Below, piece after piece: positions 1 to 11,968 of a DNA stretch of 64,000 nucleotides. Origin of the DNA: Cliona cf. orientalis (taxonomy: Eukaryota > Porifera > Demospongiae > Clionaida > Clionaidae); assembly GCA_963930775.1 (NCBI GenBank), contig OZ005690.1, positions 8,850,225-8,914,224 of the forward strand, in the 5' to 3' direction. Numbering within the stretch: the stretch's first letter is position 1; each line of letters begins with the position of its first letter. The notes beneath the pieces are model-generated. The model made no database searches. It was not told the DNA's origin and saw nothing but the letters and a program-made list of their open reading frames with translations. The position numbers were made by a program, and so were the translations under genes.

Positions 1-1170
1 TCCCGTGGTGCTATCAGACAATCGGCATGTTGTCATGATGCAAGTTTAAGCCTGCAGTATACATAGAGGCATTTGCAGGCACTAGAGCTTGAGTTGCCAA
101 TAGCAACTAAAATTTGTACATCACTAAATTTCCAGAGAGGACTGTCCATGCTATAGGGTAATTGTGGTCTAATATTAATGTACCAGCGTGATTGAGCAAC
201 TTTCACCTGGGCTTCAGTCCATCTACCACAACTACTGTCTGAACTGAGCAAGTCAAGATAAAGCTTGCACAATCCTCATACCAATTACTGCCTACCACTA
301 ATTTGACCAGATCAGCAACAATGAATGCAGGCCAATGCATGAACTTTCAAGCCACTAATTTTATGGTTGGACATGTTGCAAACAGTAGTTAACATAAATT
401 ATCATTTTATGAAAACTTGACCATGTCCTCAGTAGCTGCATAGTGGAAGTGATGTACCGTAGATAACATATACGGACTTGCGTTGTCAAAAACCGCGCAT
501 ATACAAAATATTGTCGCGCGCTCGTTGACCTATACCTATTTTGGTCGCTACAGTCTGTCTATGAAATACACGAAAAAGAAATGTTTTACCGCAAAAAAAA
601 TATCCCGATCTATGGTATGTGGTAAAGGTCATCATTATAGTGGGTACGCAGTCTACATCGGGGGTCTGAGAGTGGCTCTTGACCTCAATAGCGACAAGTT
701 TCGAAGCTCCAATTACAGAGAAGAAATCGATAGCTCAGTACAAATTCAGTTCAGTCCAGTGGCAAACTGCTGATGGTGCGTGGTGCTATGTAATAGGTTA
801 TTGTAGGCAGTTATAAGATTATCTTTCTCTGGATGATTGAAGATTGCGGCTTGATTACTTGGGGACTACAGTGTTCAGTAGTGTACCACACAATATAAAC
901 TCTTGGCAAAAACCAACATAATGAAGCTTGCAATATCTTGCATAATTACAAAGAGAAGTAAGTCCTTAGTGTCCAATAACCAGAATAGACATGCGCATCA
1001 CTCAAAAGGTGTTAATTCCACAAGGTATGGTGATATGGTGAGAGGGGTACATGCCCAGTCATCCTAACAGTCTACCAGTAGAGATCACACATTGGTATAA
1101 TTATACATGGTCAAGAAAAATATACTCCACTTCCTGAAAGGCCACTTTTTTATTAGGATTGAGTCCTACC
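1..1170. other. Gene-free left flank
   Basis: I see no convincing coding exon here. Open frames exist, for example at 483-773, but they lack recognisable motifs and splice context. The stretch holds one copy of a 60-bp direct repeat (296-360) whose partner lies just beyond the TRAF-like gene. Confidence 0.6.
296..360 (+). repeat. Direct repeat flanking the TRAF-like gene, copy 1
   Basis: Begins CACTAATTTGACCAGATCA and ends TTTCAAGCCACTAAT. It matches 2808-2864 in the same orientation with a few substitutions and a short length difference. The first half also ends in the same CACTAAT word that starts it. Confidence 0.7.
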
Positions 1171-1176
1171 TTTTCC

Positions 1177-1183
1177 TATAAAA
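1177..1183 (+). promoter_or_regulatory. Possible TATA box of the TRAF-like gene
   Basis: TATAAAA lies about 95 bases upstream of the chosen ATG at 1278. The spacing would leave a short 5' UTR of about 65-70 bases. No other core promoter motif was verified, so this is positional inference. Confidence 0.4.
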
Positions 1184-1277
1184 ACTCAACGACTCAAAGA
1201 GACAGTTAGTGAAGTCCGTTATTGAAATCAAAGAGCACATGAGGCAGCTGTTATCAAGAAGGCAATAAGCTACAAAA

Positions 1278-2579
1278 TTGGAAAGAATGGCCAATGAAGG
1301 AATTGGAGGTTATAGCTTCAATTTCATTGAGAGTCCTCCGGATGAGTATGTGTGTCTGATCTGTCATCTGGTGGCCAGGGACCCTCAGCAGCTACTCTGC
1401 TGTGGCAAGCTGTGCTGTAACTCCTGTCTACAGGAGAGCAAAAAGCACACCGATAACTGCCCACAGTGCAGGAAGAGGCTCAGCAGCTTTCAAGACATTA
1501 GAGGTACATAAAAAATAATAACTATAACGCACATATCCCTGCGATATCATTCTTGACCAAATTTTTTGGTTGTTAGTACATGCACATATATTAACCACTT
1601 CCATTGACTCGGAGCAGTAATGAAGCCTATATATTGCTGAATAATGAACCGTTTTTAAAAACCACAAGAGCTTCCAACTGAAGCTAAAATAGGCCGCGAA
1701 CATGCAATTGCACTTTTGGCACCCACTTTTGATATTTCATGATCAAATGAGCTTCTTCAAATATAGTAGATCTAGAAACTTTATGAGATTAGATTATTAC
1801 TATTTTTGGCAGGAGACAGAGCTATCAAGCGCTTCAGAGTTGAGTGTGATAATCACTGCAATGGCTGTGAGTTTGTGGGGGAACTAGGCCAGCATGAAGC
1901 TACATGTGACTTCAGCCTACTACCATGCCCTAACAAGTGCACAGATCAACACAACAAGACCACCACAGTGCTGAGGAAGGACATGGAGAAGCATGCAATG
2001 GAGTGCCCCAAACGGCCGTACGAGTGTCCACACTGCAAGGAGACAGGGGACTACCAAGAGAGGACAACCAAACACCTACAAGAGTGTGCAAAGATGGAAG
2101 ATGTTTGTCCCAACGAAGGATGCACAGAGAGAGCCTTGCGCTGTGACCTTCCCAAGCATAGAGAGGAATGCCCATGTCGGCTAGTCCTGTGCAAGTATGC
2201 TTATCTCGGATGTGACGTGACACTGCCACGAGAGGAGATGATTGACCATCAAAAGACACTGCACCACTATGAACTACAACACGAGTGCAAATACATTAAA
2301 ATAGACGCATACGATAGAATAAAATGCATTGAATTCAAAGACGGATCAAAGTTGAGAATATTATACCAGTGTGAGGATAAATTGAAGTGCACTTTGCATA
2401 GTCCAGCTGCTCCTCCTTGGTACTCCAGGACCATAACACTAGAGATGCTCAACCAATTGGAAGACAGCAATCATTTCCAACACCGCTATGTGGGGGAACT
2501 AGGCCAGCATGATGAACTATATTTTAGGGTGTCCACCTTTACACCTATGGCATCTAACAAGGCCACTGGCAGTGATTGA
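1278..2579 (+). CDS. RING-TRAF zinc finger protein (TRAF-like), two exons
   Basis: Two exons, 1278-1503 and 1813-2579, join across a GT-AG intron. Exon 1 ends with one base of a glycine codon and exon 2 supplies the other two, giving about 330 residues. Residues 26-64 form a RING finger: CLIC, then CCGK, CNSC and CPQC. The usual histidine ligand after CG is lysine here (K44), so zinc binding may differ. Residues about 84-240 hold Cys/His-rich TRAF-type zinc fingers. The last 90 residues contain TLEMLNQLEDSNH, which resembles the core of a TRAF-C/MATH domain, but the domain looks short. Known relatives are E3 ligases or adaptors in receptor signalling. Ligase activity is inferred only. A 24-bp stretch of exon 2 is repeated within the exon (1874-1897 and 2489-2512). 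Confidence 0.85.
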
Positions 2580-2807
2580 TGAGAATGTCACATCAGCGTA
2601 ACAATTACTATAATGTACACTAAGTATACCATTACTGTTGTGTTTGTGTGATCTATGGTGCTACAAATAATTAATTATCAAATACTATAGATCTTGTATA
2701 CATACAAATCCTCAGTAAATTAACCAGAATGAATAATGACAAATATATTGTAGGTATGTGTGCGCAAGTACCTAATTTTGCATAACTAATCCCTTCAGTT
2801 GGCTTAT

Positions 2808-2864
2808 CACTAATTTGACCAGATCAAAACGCAGGCCAGGGCATGAATTTTCAAGCCACTAATA
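2808..2864 (+). repeat. Direct repeat flanking the TRAF-like gene, copy 2
   Basis: Partner of 296-360, same orientation. With that copy it brackets the TRAF-like gene. Confidence 0.7.
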
Positions 2865-3001
2865 CATAATTAAATACTTCTTGAATACTGGATCATACAT
2901 GTACATGTTTTGCAGCCTGGTACATGCATTATATTAACTAGCTTGGACCAAATTACCATTGGTCATGTACATGTATATATAATTATTATATGTAGGCTCT
3001 G

Positions 3002-3128
3002 CAGTGGTGGATTTAGTGGGGTTTCGAGGGTTTCAACAAAATTCCCCTTTGGGCTCAGTGCATCTAGTAGTAAGAAGTAGTGATGACAAGAAACCTACTC
3101 TCTTCTAGAAATCTTGGATCTGCCACTG
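3002..3128. mobile_element. Small TIR element (MITE-like)
   Basis: Left end CAGTGGTGGATTTAG and right end TGGATCTGCCACTG are imperfect inverted repeats. CAGTGGxGGAT-type ends are common on animal hAT-like MITEs. No clean target duplication could be read, so the class is uncertain. Confidence 0.45.
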
Positions 3129-3146
3129 ATGCTGTTCAATAATTAA

Positions 3147-4885
3147 TTATAAAGTGCAGCTTACATCACTATTTGGGCCGTCGTGCTCTGCCTCAGTCGT
3201 ATCGGTGTCTGGTGGAGGATTGGCAGTCCTCTCAGCCTCTTCTCGGGAAGGAACTTCGTCATGAGATACAACTACAAACTCCTCATCTAGGTAAAGGTCA
3301 ACAATTCGGCAAGGGTCGTCACACTTACATGTACAGTATTATACATACACAACATGCATTACAAATGCACATACGTACTATTTCAAGAAGTGCACACTAA
3401 AAATAAGCTTTTTAATATGTTATATACATGTAATTATCATTATAAGGCCTATATGCTCAGAATTAATTTAGCTCATGATTGGAACCCATATATACCTTGA
3501 TAATAATAATACTCTACTATCCTAACATCAATACATGTGTATGTATTCACCTTTGTATCCATTAACGCTGTTGGAAGCTTGTCCATCACTCGTGCTCAGT
3601 GGCGCATCCCCTCCATCATCGAGAGGGAGGTCATCAAATAGTCCTCCTCCACTTTTAGGCTTCTTAGCTTCTGTCTCCTCTAGCTTCTCCTTATCAGCAG
3701 CAACTACAGCCACTGTGTCTTTCTTGTCAACCGTGATACCTCCAAAGAGGTCCTTGTCATCATCGAGAAGGTCGTCCATCCATTGCTTCTTCTTCTTTGG
3801 AGGGGTCTTGGCAGGAGTGTAGAAGATGTCATCGTCTATGTGTGCGTAAAAATTGAATACATGTATATGTAAATTCATCTTTCACTATTAATCATGCAGC
3901 AGGGTTCTCCTCATGAGTACTTTTACGGCATAGCGGTGTGGCATGCTTTAGGCAGAGTTTATGACCACATCATGGATACCACATCAAAGAAAATTAATAC
4001 AAATCTTGAAGGCATGGGGGGCCACTATGCTCAAGGGTACGCCAGGGAAGATCACTGATGTAAGGATCAACAACCATCCTACTGCCTGCTTGGGTAATCC
4101 TTAATCCCAGCATAGGGTAGAGCAAGTTAAGAACCTGTGCAGTCTTGAAAAATAGGACTGATGGGCTAAGAGAGCTTTTTGTCCCATGGGAACCCTCCCT
4201 ACCCACCAAAGTTAATGGTAGCAAGTGAGAGAGAAAAAGATAAGGTTGCAATGGTATCCATCCACTATCCATGTCAGTATACCATTGTGTGTGTGATAAT
4301 TAAGGAGTGCATGCATGTGGCCATCAGATACGTACATGCATGTACATGTACACGCATGCACATTATGTATAGAAACATGTGCATATCTACATGTACATGT
4401 AGCTGTGCTCAGCATTTTAGGATGGATAGTATAATTATAGTCTTTTGATAGTAGCAATTCATGACTTGGCTTCAAATTGGGATATATGTATGTCCTTTGT
4501 AGGGTACAATACATGATGACGCTGTGGATGGCTTAATTGTATTCACAAATTGTGGTTTCTCCAGAGGTGACCATTTATGGAATGTTCTCACCAATCATCA
4601 TGGTAAGGCATTAAACATTCACATATTCATTATCACATGGATATAGGTGTGAACAACATATGATTTATGGGCTGTCTCTCTCTCTCTCTTTCTCTCTCTC
4701 CCCCTCTCCCTCTCTCCTCTCCCTCTCTCTCTCTTTCCAGTCCCTCTTCCGTACACATGCACATACATGTACATATATCACTGAACACATGTACTCTGTA
4801 AGCAAAATACATAATTAATATTACACACTCACAAAAAAGAGCACTTACCACCTTCAAGATCATCAAAGAGATTCGAGGCCGACAT
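3147..4885 (-). CDS. Acidic protein with DLF/LFDDL motifs, at least three exons
   Basis: The chosen start is the ATG at 4885-4883. Exon 1 is 4885-4849 (donor GTAAGT), exon 2 is 3835-3551 and exon 3 begins at 3286. All junctions are phase compatible (phase 1, then phase 1). Exon 3 can splice out at 3165 (GTAAGC) or read five more codons to TAA at 3147, giving about 153 residues. The protein starts MSASNLFDDLEGDDDIF, then has a lysine patch (PPKKKK), DDKDLFGG, GGGLFDDLPLDD and EEFVVVSHDE. Acidic L-F motifs of this kind occur in the N-termini of sorting nexins 1/2, in WASH subunit FAM21 and in ILKAP. No downstream PX, BAR or phosphatase exon is visible, so I assign no family. Confidence 0.6.
4671..4738 (+). 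repeat. CT microsatellite in an intron
   Basis: Imperfect CT-rich tract with C interruptions, within or near the first intron of the minus-strand acidic protein gene. Confidence 0.85.
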
Positions 4886-5861
4886 TTTCAACAGCCACTC
4901 ACAACAAAAGTGCTTTCTGTAGTGATTGTGTCAACTCTCTCAGTATCTATGACATGTGAGTGTGTGTGTGTGTATGTGTGTGTGTATTGGTGTATTGGTG
5001 AAGTACATGTGTATGTAGTTATGGGCATCATGACGAGCATGTGTACAACATGTGCACTAAGGGGTACATGTAATAATGCACTGTAGATGCATGTGGGTGT
5101 GGGCATGTTTTCAATGTATGTTGCTAAGTGTGATCTGTGAAGATATCCCAGTACTAGTAACCTATAAAATGTAGGTATTGTATATTATGTACATGTAGCA
5201 TACAGTACTTAGACAAACTTTCTAAATGAAGGTCTGATATATGTACCATAGTGACTACAGTTATACATGCATGTATATGCACATGTATGCACTGTATACA
5301 TGTACATTATGTATAATAGTAGCATGCAGTAAATACGTAACTGTAGAAATGATTTACTCTATACACTGAAGGTCTTCTTAGCCCATGCACGAACATGTGT
5401 CTTCCGCGCTTGATATACTGACATACCATTATAATAATATTATGGTATTGAGTCCATCCTACAGTATAGCTATCCATACATGTACACCCTCCATAATACA
5501 CTGTGAGTTAGCTATGAAGCTTCAACATGCAGGATCAAGCTATACACGTAAGTACAGTAGTGATTCAGTGCAGCTGCATATGGCCACATGGCCACTGTGG
5601 CTATTGAAGAGTAGGGGAAGTGGTGAATGACCACACTTCCTTGAACTGTAGGGACACTAGCTGAGCTGGGTGCCCATAACAATGAACCTCTCCCCAAAAC
5701 ACCTGCCCCAGCCATGATATCACTGATACAGTGCAATCTAGTGCCCTTTTCCTCAATAGTGGGCAGTGTCTCTCTCTCCTCTCTGTATTATTCACTGTTG
5801 ATAGTGGGCAGTTGGTATTCTTTTTCAACAAGTTGTGAACAGTGACTATAATGGTACTGGT
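4886..5861. other. No gene seen
   Basis: AT-rich DNA with a GT-rich patch near 4958-4986 and several ACATGTA words. No splice-bounded open frame stands out. Confidence 0.6.
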
Positions 5862-6305
5862 CAGGGTTTCATTTAGGGGAGTGGGAGAGTAGCCACCATC
5901 CACACACGCAATACAAGTACAAGTAAAAGGTTTAAGCGGTGAAAGTGTCCAAAGCAGCAGTTTTGCTCATCTTTAACCCATAAATTAGCTGAAGCTTCAT
6001 GCTACGCGCAGTAGGAGACACATCCTACATCCTTACAACATTTGACTTGAAATAGAGGGGAACCAGTGGATATTACTGATAGACTTTCCCCATCCGATTG
6101 CTCAGAAGCTACCAGAAATAGTCTCAGAGGTTGAAACATTAAAAAATTTTCCTGGGGGAACATACCCCCAGACCCCCGTAATATAATCAACTTATGTCAT
6201 CCTTCATGGATGGAAAAATATACTATAGTCTTTGCCCCCCTAAACTCTGCAATTGTCACGTTTGCCCCCCCCCCCCCCTTGACGAAAATCCTAAATGAAA
6301 CCCTA
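5862..6305. mobile_element. TIR element, CAGGGTTTCATTTAGG family, copy 1
   Basis: Starts CAGGGTTTCATTTAGG and ends CCTAAATGAAACCCT. The flanks CTGGT and CTAGT suggest a 5-bp target duplication with one mismatch. Relatives lie at 18238-18850 and 43775-44408. No coding capacity is seen, so it is non-autonomous. Confidence 0.75.
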
Positions 6306-6698
6306 CTAGTGGAAAGTATGTACCAGTAGAAGTACACATCAATTATATAGGTGAGGTGGCCAGTCCATCAATGCTTTAACACACTAATTACCACCAACTA
6401 AGGACTATAATTATTGATATAATGCGTAGCCCTACAAGTGAACCATCCCTGAAATAAGGACACCTCAAGAGTTCCTTACTTCCAAAGGTTAATGACCTTC
6501 TACTACCTCACCATGTATAAGGACATAGAGGTACTGCTATTGTATCCGTTAAGCTATTGTCTATAATGACAGGGTTGCTGTAGATAACTCAATTGAGGAG
6601 AAGGGTAACTTAGAGATGTTGGCAAACACAGCATTATGGGACAGATCGACACAGAAATTAAGGGACAAGTAGAAGACACAGAAAGAGAGAAAGACAGT

Positions 6699-6737
<39 letters not shown>

Positions 6738-6749
6738 ACGGAGGGAGGG

Positions 6750-6799
<50 letters not shown>

Positions 6800-8068
6800 A
6801 GCGAGAGAGAGATTACAGGATTACTTGTACACAAAAGTGATGAAGATTAACAAGCACATACATGCATGTACATGTACATGTAGTACTACACGGTACTCTG
6901 CACATGTGCAGCATTGCAGTGTCTGCTAATTAATGCTACAAGAGCAATAGACCCAAACTAGAATTAGTGGAAGCCATCAGCACTGTCACTATTGTACAAT
7001 TTTTGGTAATACAATTGTAATGTCACAGCAAATTGAATATCGTGGTTACAATAATTATTCTGCTTTTACGCACAACTATGCATGCCTAATAGTGCCATGT
7101 ATAGCAATCATGCCATTAGACTATCAATACACAGAAAGATACTACTAATCGATGGTATTTCAAAACAAGGAAAAGTCTAAGGATAAAAAAGGGGGTCATC
7201 CAGTACAGTCATGAATCTTAGCTTCACAGACTATACTTATACTGATACTATTTCACTTCTAAGACCTAGCCTACGTCTATGTGTGTGGGAGTGAAGTATA
7301 GAATTTCAATAGACCGCAGGCTCTCCCCACAGACGTACATCATAACTTGTCTATCACCACTGGGGAATTGAAGGGTACACAAGTATAATATTATGTACAG
7401 GAGTGGACATAATACATGTACATACACTAATCTTTCCGATTGCAAGGCTAGGTACTACATATGTGGCAATGCCGACTATTCTTGGCACCCTTAGGCCAGT
7501 GATAGCAAGTGTATGGGGATAAGAGAACTATCCAACGTTCAAGGGAACTTTTGCATGCAATTTAGTGTAGTGATTATTAAAGGGAGATCCTCATTCCACA
7601 TTATAGAGGGGTTCTACTGTAGATATTCTGAGGAGGGATTAGGAAGGATTCCCAGGATTAGGTGACCTTTTAAACCCATTACGCTACTCTACAGTACATG
7701 TACGTATTCACACATAGTTTGTACAAATGTTGTACATGTATATTACTGCATGCACATAGTGTTATGTCCACACGTGGTACTGTATGTATGCATGTAAAAC
7801 GAGTACCATATAAGGCTTTAAGAAGCACAGCCTGTATAGTTCCTGAAGAAGAAAGGAAAATGTATTTCAATTCCTCTAACGGATGCAGAGAATCAGGCTA
7901 CCATCGATACCGCTTGAGGGTAACAAACGTACATGTACATATAAATGTGCATGTACATGTACATAATAATTATGGATGAGTACACACTATACATGTACAT
8001 GTACATGTTGTTTGAGTGGAAACAAGCCCTAATAAATGTATTTTTCATTAGTCATAATACTGAACTCA
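6306..8068. other. No gene seen; GA microsatellite inside
   Basis: Holds an interrupted GA tract at about 6702-6813 and scattered ACATGTACATGT palindromes, for example at 6872-6884 and 7930-7965. Open frames here are short or made of the simple repeat. Confidence 0.6.
6702..6813 (+). repeat. GA microsatellite with GGGA interruptions
   Basis: About 110 bases of (GA)n interrupted by GGAGGGACGGAG blocks. Confidence 0.95.
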
Positions 8069-8129
8069 TAGCCTCGTCCCCAGACCACTCCACACATTGA
8101 AAACGTGGCCAAACTGGGGATGAGGCTTA
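8069..8129. mobile_element. Miniature element with TAGCCTCGTCCCCAG ends
   Basis: Left end TAGCCTCGTCCCCAG is inverted at the right end as CTGGGGATGAGGCTTA. It is only 61 bp and shares its ends with the hairpin at 49268-49305 and the 644-bp element at 57055-57698. Confidence 0.6.
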
Positions 8130-8736
8130 TTCATTCACTGATCATGGAATTTATTGTTTTGAGTTTCGGTAACAGGACACAAAGCTTTTCACTTAGTATG
8201 AGCAATTGCATATCACTCAGTGAATGGTGACTGAATTTGACGTCATGCATTAAATTTTGCGCCAGGGGCAAAGTAATTATCGGTTACACTCACGTTAGCA
8301 TTATTGTCATATCTACACTAAAACTGCAGATCTATACATATAGTTGGTGAGCAGCAAATGTAACCAAGACATCTAGTATGCAAAAAAATCCTGAATCTAA
8401 AGATAATATAGGTCATCACAATACATGTAGGTCCATGAACAACTAAAGGATATATATATATTAGGTATATAATACACAGGACATTTACACACGTACATAC
8501 ATGCACTAATAGCGGCTTTGACATTGTGTCAGGGTGGGCAAACACAGCAGCCATTGTGCCAAACAGACAATGAGGTGGACAAAGTGGAAGTGTACATGTG
8601 TGCACTAAGTGAAGGAGTCAAAGAATGAGGAATGTGACTGAGGGAACAATGCCAAGCAGCAAGAAGACTGGAAACTACACAATGTCATGTTTGCCCTAAA
8701 CAAAACATGTTCTATTGTTAAGGTACAAATGAGTGT

Positions 8737-8756
8737 GGAGAGAGAGAGAGAGGGAA

Positions 8757-8839
<83 letters not shown>

Positions 8840-8910
8840 AGAGGGGGGGGGGGGGGGCATGGAGAGAGAGGGAGAGAGAGAGGGAGAAAGAGAGGGGGGG
8901 AACAGGGAGA
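8737..8910 (+). repeat. GA microsatellite with poly-G block
   Basis: Long (GA)n tract followed by a run of about 15 G and further GA/GGA units. Apparent open frames across it are simple-sequence artefacts. Confidence 0.95.
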
Positions 8911-8999
8911 GAGAGATTGCACGATTACTTGTACACAAAAGTGATGGGAGAGAGAGAGAGAAGAGAAGAGAGAGGTGGACTATGGCATCAATTACCTAA

Positions 9000-11960
9000 A
9001 TGGACTAAAGGGGGTGGTAACCCACTGTGTGTACAATTGATTGATTAACAGCTGTTTTTAGCAGGTATACATAAACAAACAGTCATTTGAGAAGCTCTCT
9101 ATAGCTGCAATAGCTGGGGAGGGGTTCAAATTACCAGCACAATGGAGGGAGAGACCTTACAGGATGCGACTAGCCCCAGGTCAAATCCTTTGGAGGGCAT
9201 CAGCCCATGGACACTTAGAATAGCAAGAAAGATTCTTAAATAATAATTTATAATACTCGGTTGCTTTTACATGCATCAACTTCCTTTGGAGGAACGTCAA
9301 CAGTTCTATAGGTCAGTGAAGCTACTGGTATCATGTACATACTTAATTCTGTCACCATCTTCTAGTTTTAAGGCTTTTGCAGGTGTGTTTGTGACAAGAG
9401 TATGTTTCAAATTTTTATGGATGAGAGCAGCTATGGGAAGCTAAACTATACACAACTTTCACAATCTTAGGGAGTTATAAGTTCGTCCACCTGGTATTAT
9501 ACATATGTTATGCAACCATCATGATACTAACAATGATATACCAAGCTTAGGATAAAAATCATCATTAGTTTTACAACTCAAACCCACAATACCTGGTTGA
9601 TACAATCATAGCCATGCTGACAGTAGTCTTATATTACTCAGCTATAGCTATTGCCTTAAATTACCACCCCCTATAGCTTCAAAGGAAGAATTCATAGCCT
9701 TTTACTGCAACACACGTAATTCTATTTAGCCTTGCCCCCCATGGACCACTTAAAGAGAAATATTATTCATATGGAGTATAGCCATGGACATACACAACGT
9801 ACATGTAGCAAGGTGTGTGGCTATCCATAATAACACGTTTGAGTGATCAAAGATATACAAGGTACATGTAGCATATACAACATGTATGCACATGTGGTAT
9901 TCACCCCATTGCGGGCCCTTTCAGCATAGCGGCGCTCCCCCCCCTCTCAATACCTATAACATACATATATTTCTTAGATGTGGTAATCAAAATGATTGAT
10001 GTGGTCACAAATTCCGCCCAAACCACGCCCACCCACTATCCCTTAAATCATTCCTGGGGAGAACCCTGTCATGTATTATAATATGGCAGAAGTCAAGCAT
10101 AGGTTTGTGGGTGTGGGCGTGACTTATTCATAGTATTACTGTTACATGAACGAGAATATCAAAATGGAATGTTCATAACCAGTTCAACGTGCAAATCACA
10201 GTTGAGTACATGTTAATGCACACTATGCCATACAGGTCTAGGAACCTCTCTAAAAGTGGACACACTGCATGAAATTAAAATCTCACTGGCATGTGTTGCC
10301 ACGAAATTAATAAATTCTATTAGATGTTCTGCATTTTGACTAATACCTATTATGTACACGTAGTCCTACTCAAGTATGGTAGACGGTGTTTATCTAAGTA
10401 ACAAAGTGCTCAGGTTCCAGCTGGGATAGATAAACTCCATTCTCCCTAGGGGACTGCTAACAATCCAGCTATCCCCAGTGAAAGATCATGACACCGAAAT
10501 ATTATAATAATTATTAATAAGGGGGCATGTACATGTACATGTACGCGAAGGGTGGGTGATTGACACATGTATATATTATATATACAAATATTGCTCTCAT
10601 TCACAGTTGCCCTAGGAATATTTCTAAATTATTAGGCAAAAAATTGATGTTTGGAGGGAAAGTGTTCAATGCAGTACTTTGAAAGTAAATAATTCATGTT
10701 CCTGACTTATGAATACTATGTACATATTATGGCTCAAACATCCAGTCCTCTAGGTACAGCAGAACACTGCCCCATATATAGTTTTTGTACTAAGAATTTA
10801 ATACGGTATGCATAGAATTCTAAACTCGAAGGCACAGATACAGATACCAGAGCAGAGATTAATTTGTACGCTGAGGTTAAATTTGTCCATGGACAAGAGC
10901 AATACTTGGGATTTTTTCAACACAAAAGCATACATTACAGTAGTAGTAGAGTTAAAACACAAAAGGCAGGATGTAGAGTGTGATCACAGCTATGGCAAAT
11001 AAACACAGGGAATTCAAAGAAAACAGGCTAACTGGATGGATAGTCTAAGATATATAGAGGATGGCACACCCGCATGGACTGCATGCTGAGATAGCAAGGG
11101 ATTAAGGCTTTGATGAGGGTTAGATCATACAGGATGAAAGCCATACAATGTAGTGCACATCCTATCAATATCACTGCACACAGCCTAGCCACCAGCAAGA
11201 ATTAAGGTTTTGAGTAAAGACTGGGTTAGTGTCTAGTAGTGCGAACATCAATCAGTGCACCACATAGACACAAATACACATGTATACAGATGTACATGTA
11301 TAAAGACACTAAAACACATCGTCATACAAGATGTTCGTTTCCAATTTTAGTCTACTCAAAGTTCAGACTTGTGTAGCGAGCTTACACAATCATCATCTCA
11401 CCTCCTTAATCTATCTCTCTCTCTCTCTCTATTTAACACTCGCTCCCTCCCCCTCTCACATTCTCTCTCTCTCCCTTGAGACTCTTGGTAAGTCCCCCTC
11501 ATCTCTCTCCGTTTTGAACTCCCACAAAACTCGGTTTCTCGCTCACTATTTGGCACAAAGGCTCAGGTGTAATCACATAAACTTGGCGTTAAATTTAAAT
11601 TATACCGTTCATGGTATAGCCTGGAGTTAGCCCGAGTCTCCTATATAGTACTTTCCGAATTCGCCATACGCTCTCTGTCAACTTATACATACTCATACTT
11701 GAAGCTCACCTGTATTGTACGCCCCCCAAAGGTAGCTCGAGTTGTTTGTAGTTCGTTCCTTCAAACAGGCTTGTCAACACAGGACCAGCAAATGATCGTC
11801 TATCACTACACTTGTTAGCTGTGAAGGGATCCGCCCCCATACTTCCTCTCACAACAAGTTTACGGAATTAGTTTACTAATGGAGCCCCACCCCCAAAGCA
11901 GCGTAAGCTTAATGTTGCCCACATGCATGCATGCACTGCTTACCGTCGGCCTAGGCTTTA
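9000..11960. other. Gene-free, low-repeat stretch
   Basis: I see no gene, TIR pair or long tandem repeat. The longest open frames (10808-11002, 11331-11630) lack motifs and convincing splice context. A (CT)n-rich patch lies at about 11415-11475. Confidence 0.55.
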
Positions 11961-11968
11961 TATATACA

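Noticed and set aside
8605..8999. Long open frames of alternating Arg-Glu or Ser-Leu
   Set aside because: They are translations of (GA)n or (CT)n in all phases, not genes. The same holds at 20678-21033, 21770-22174 and 44979-45275.
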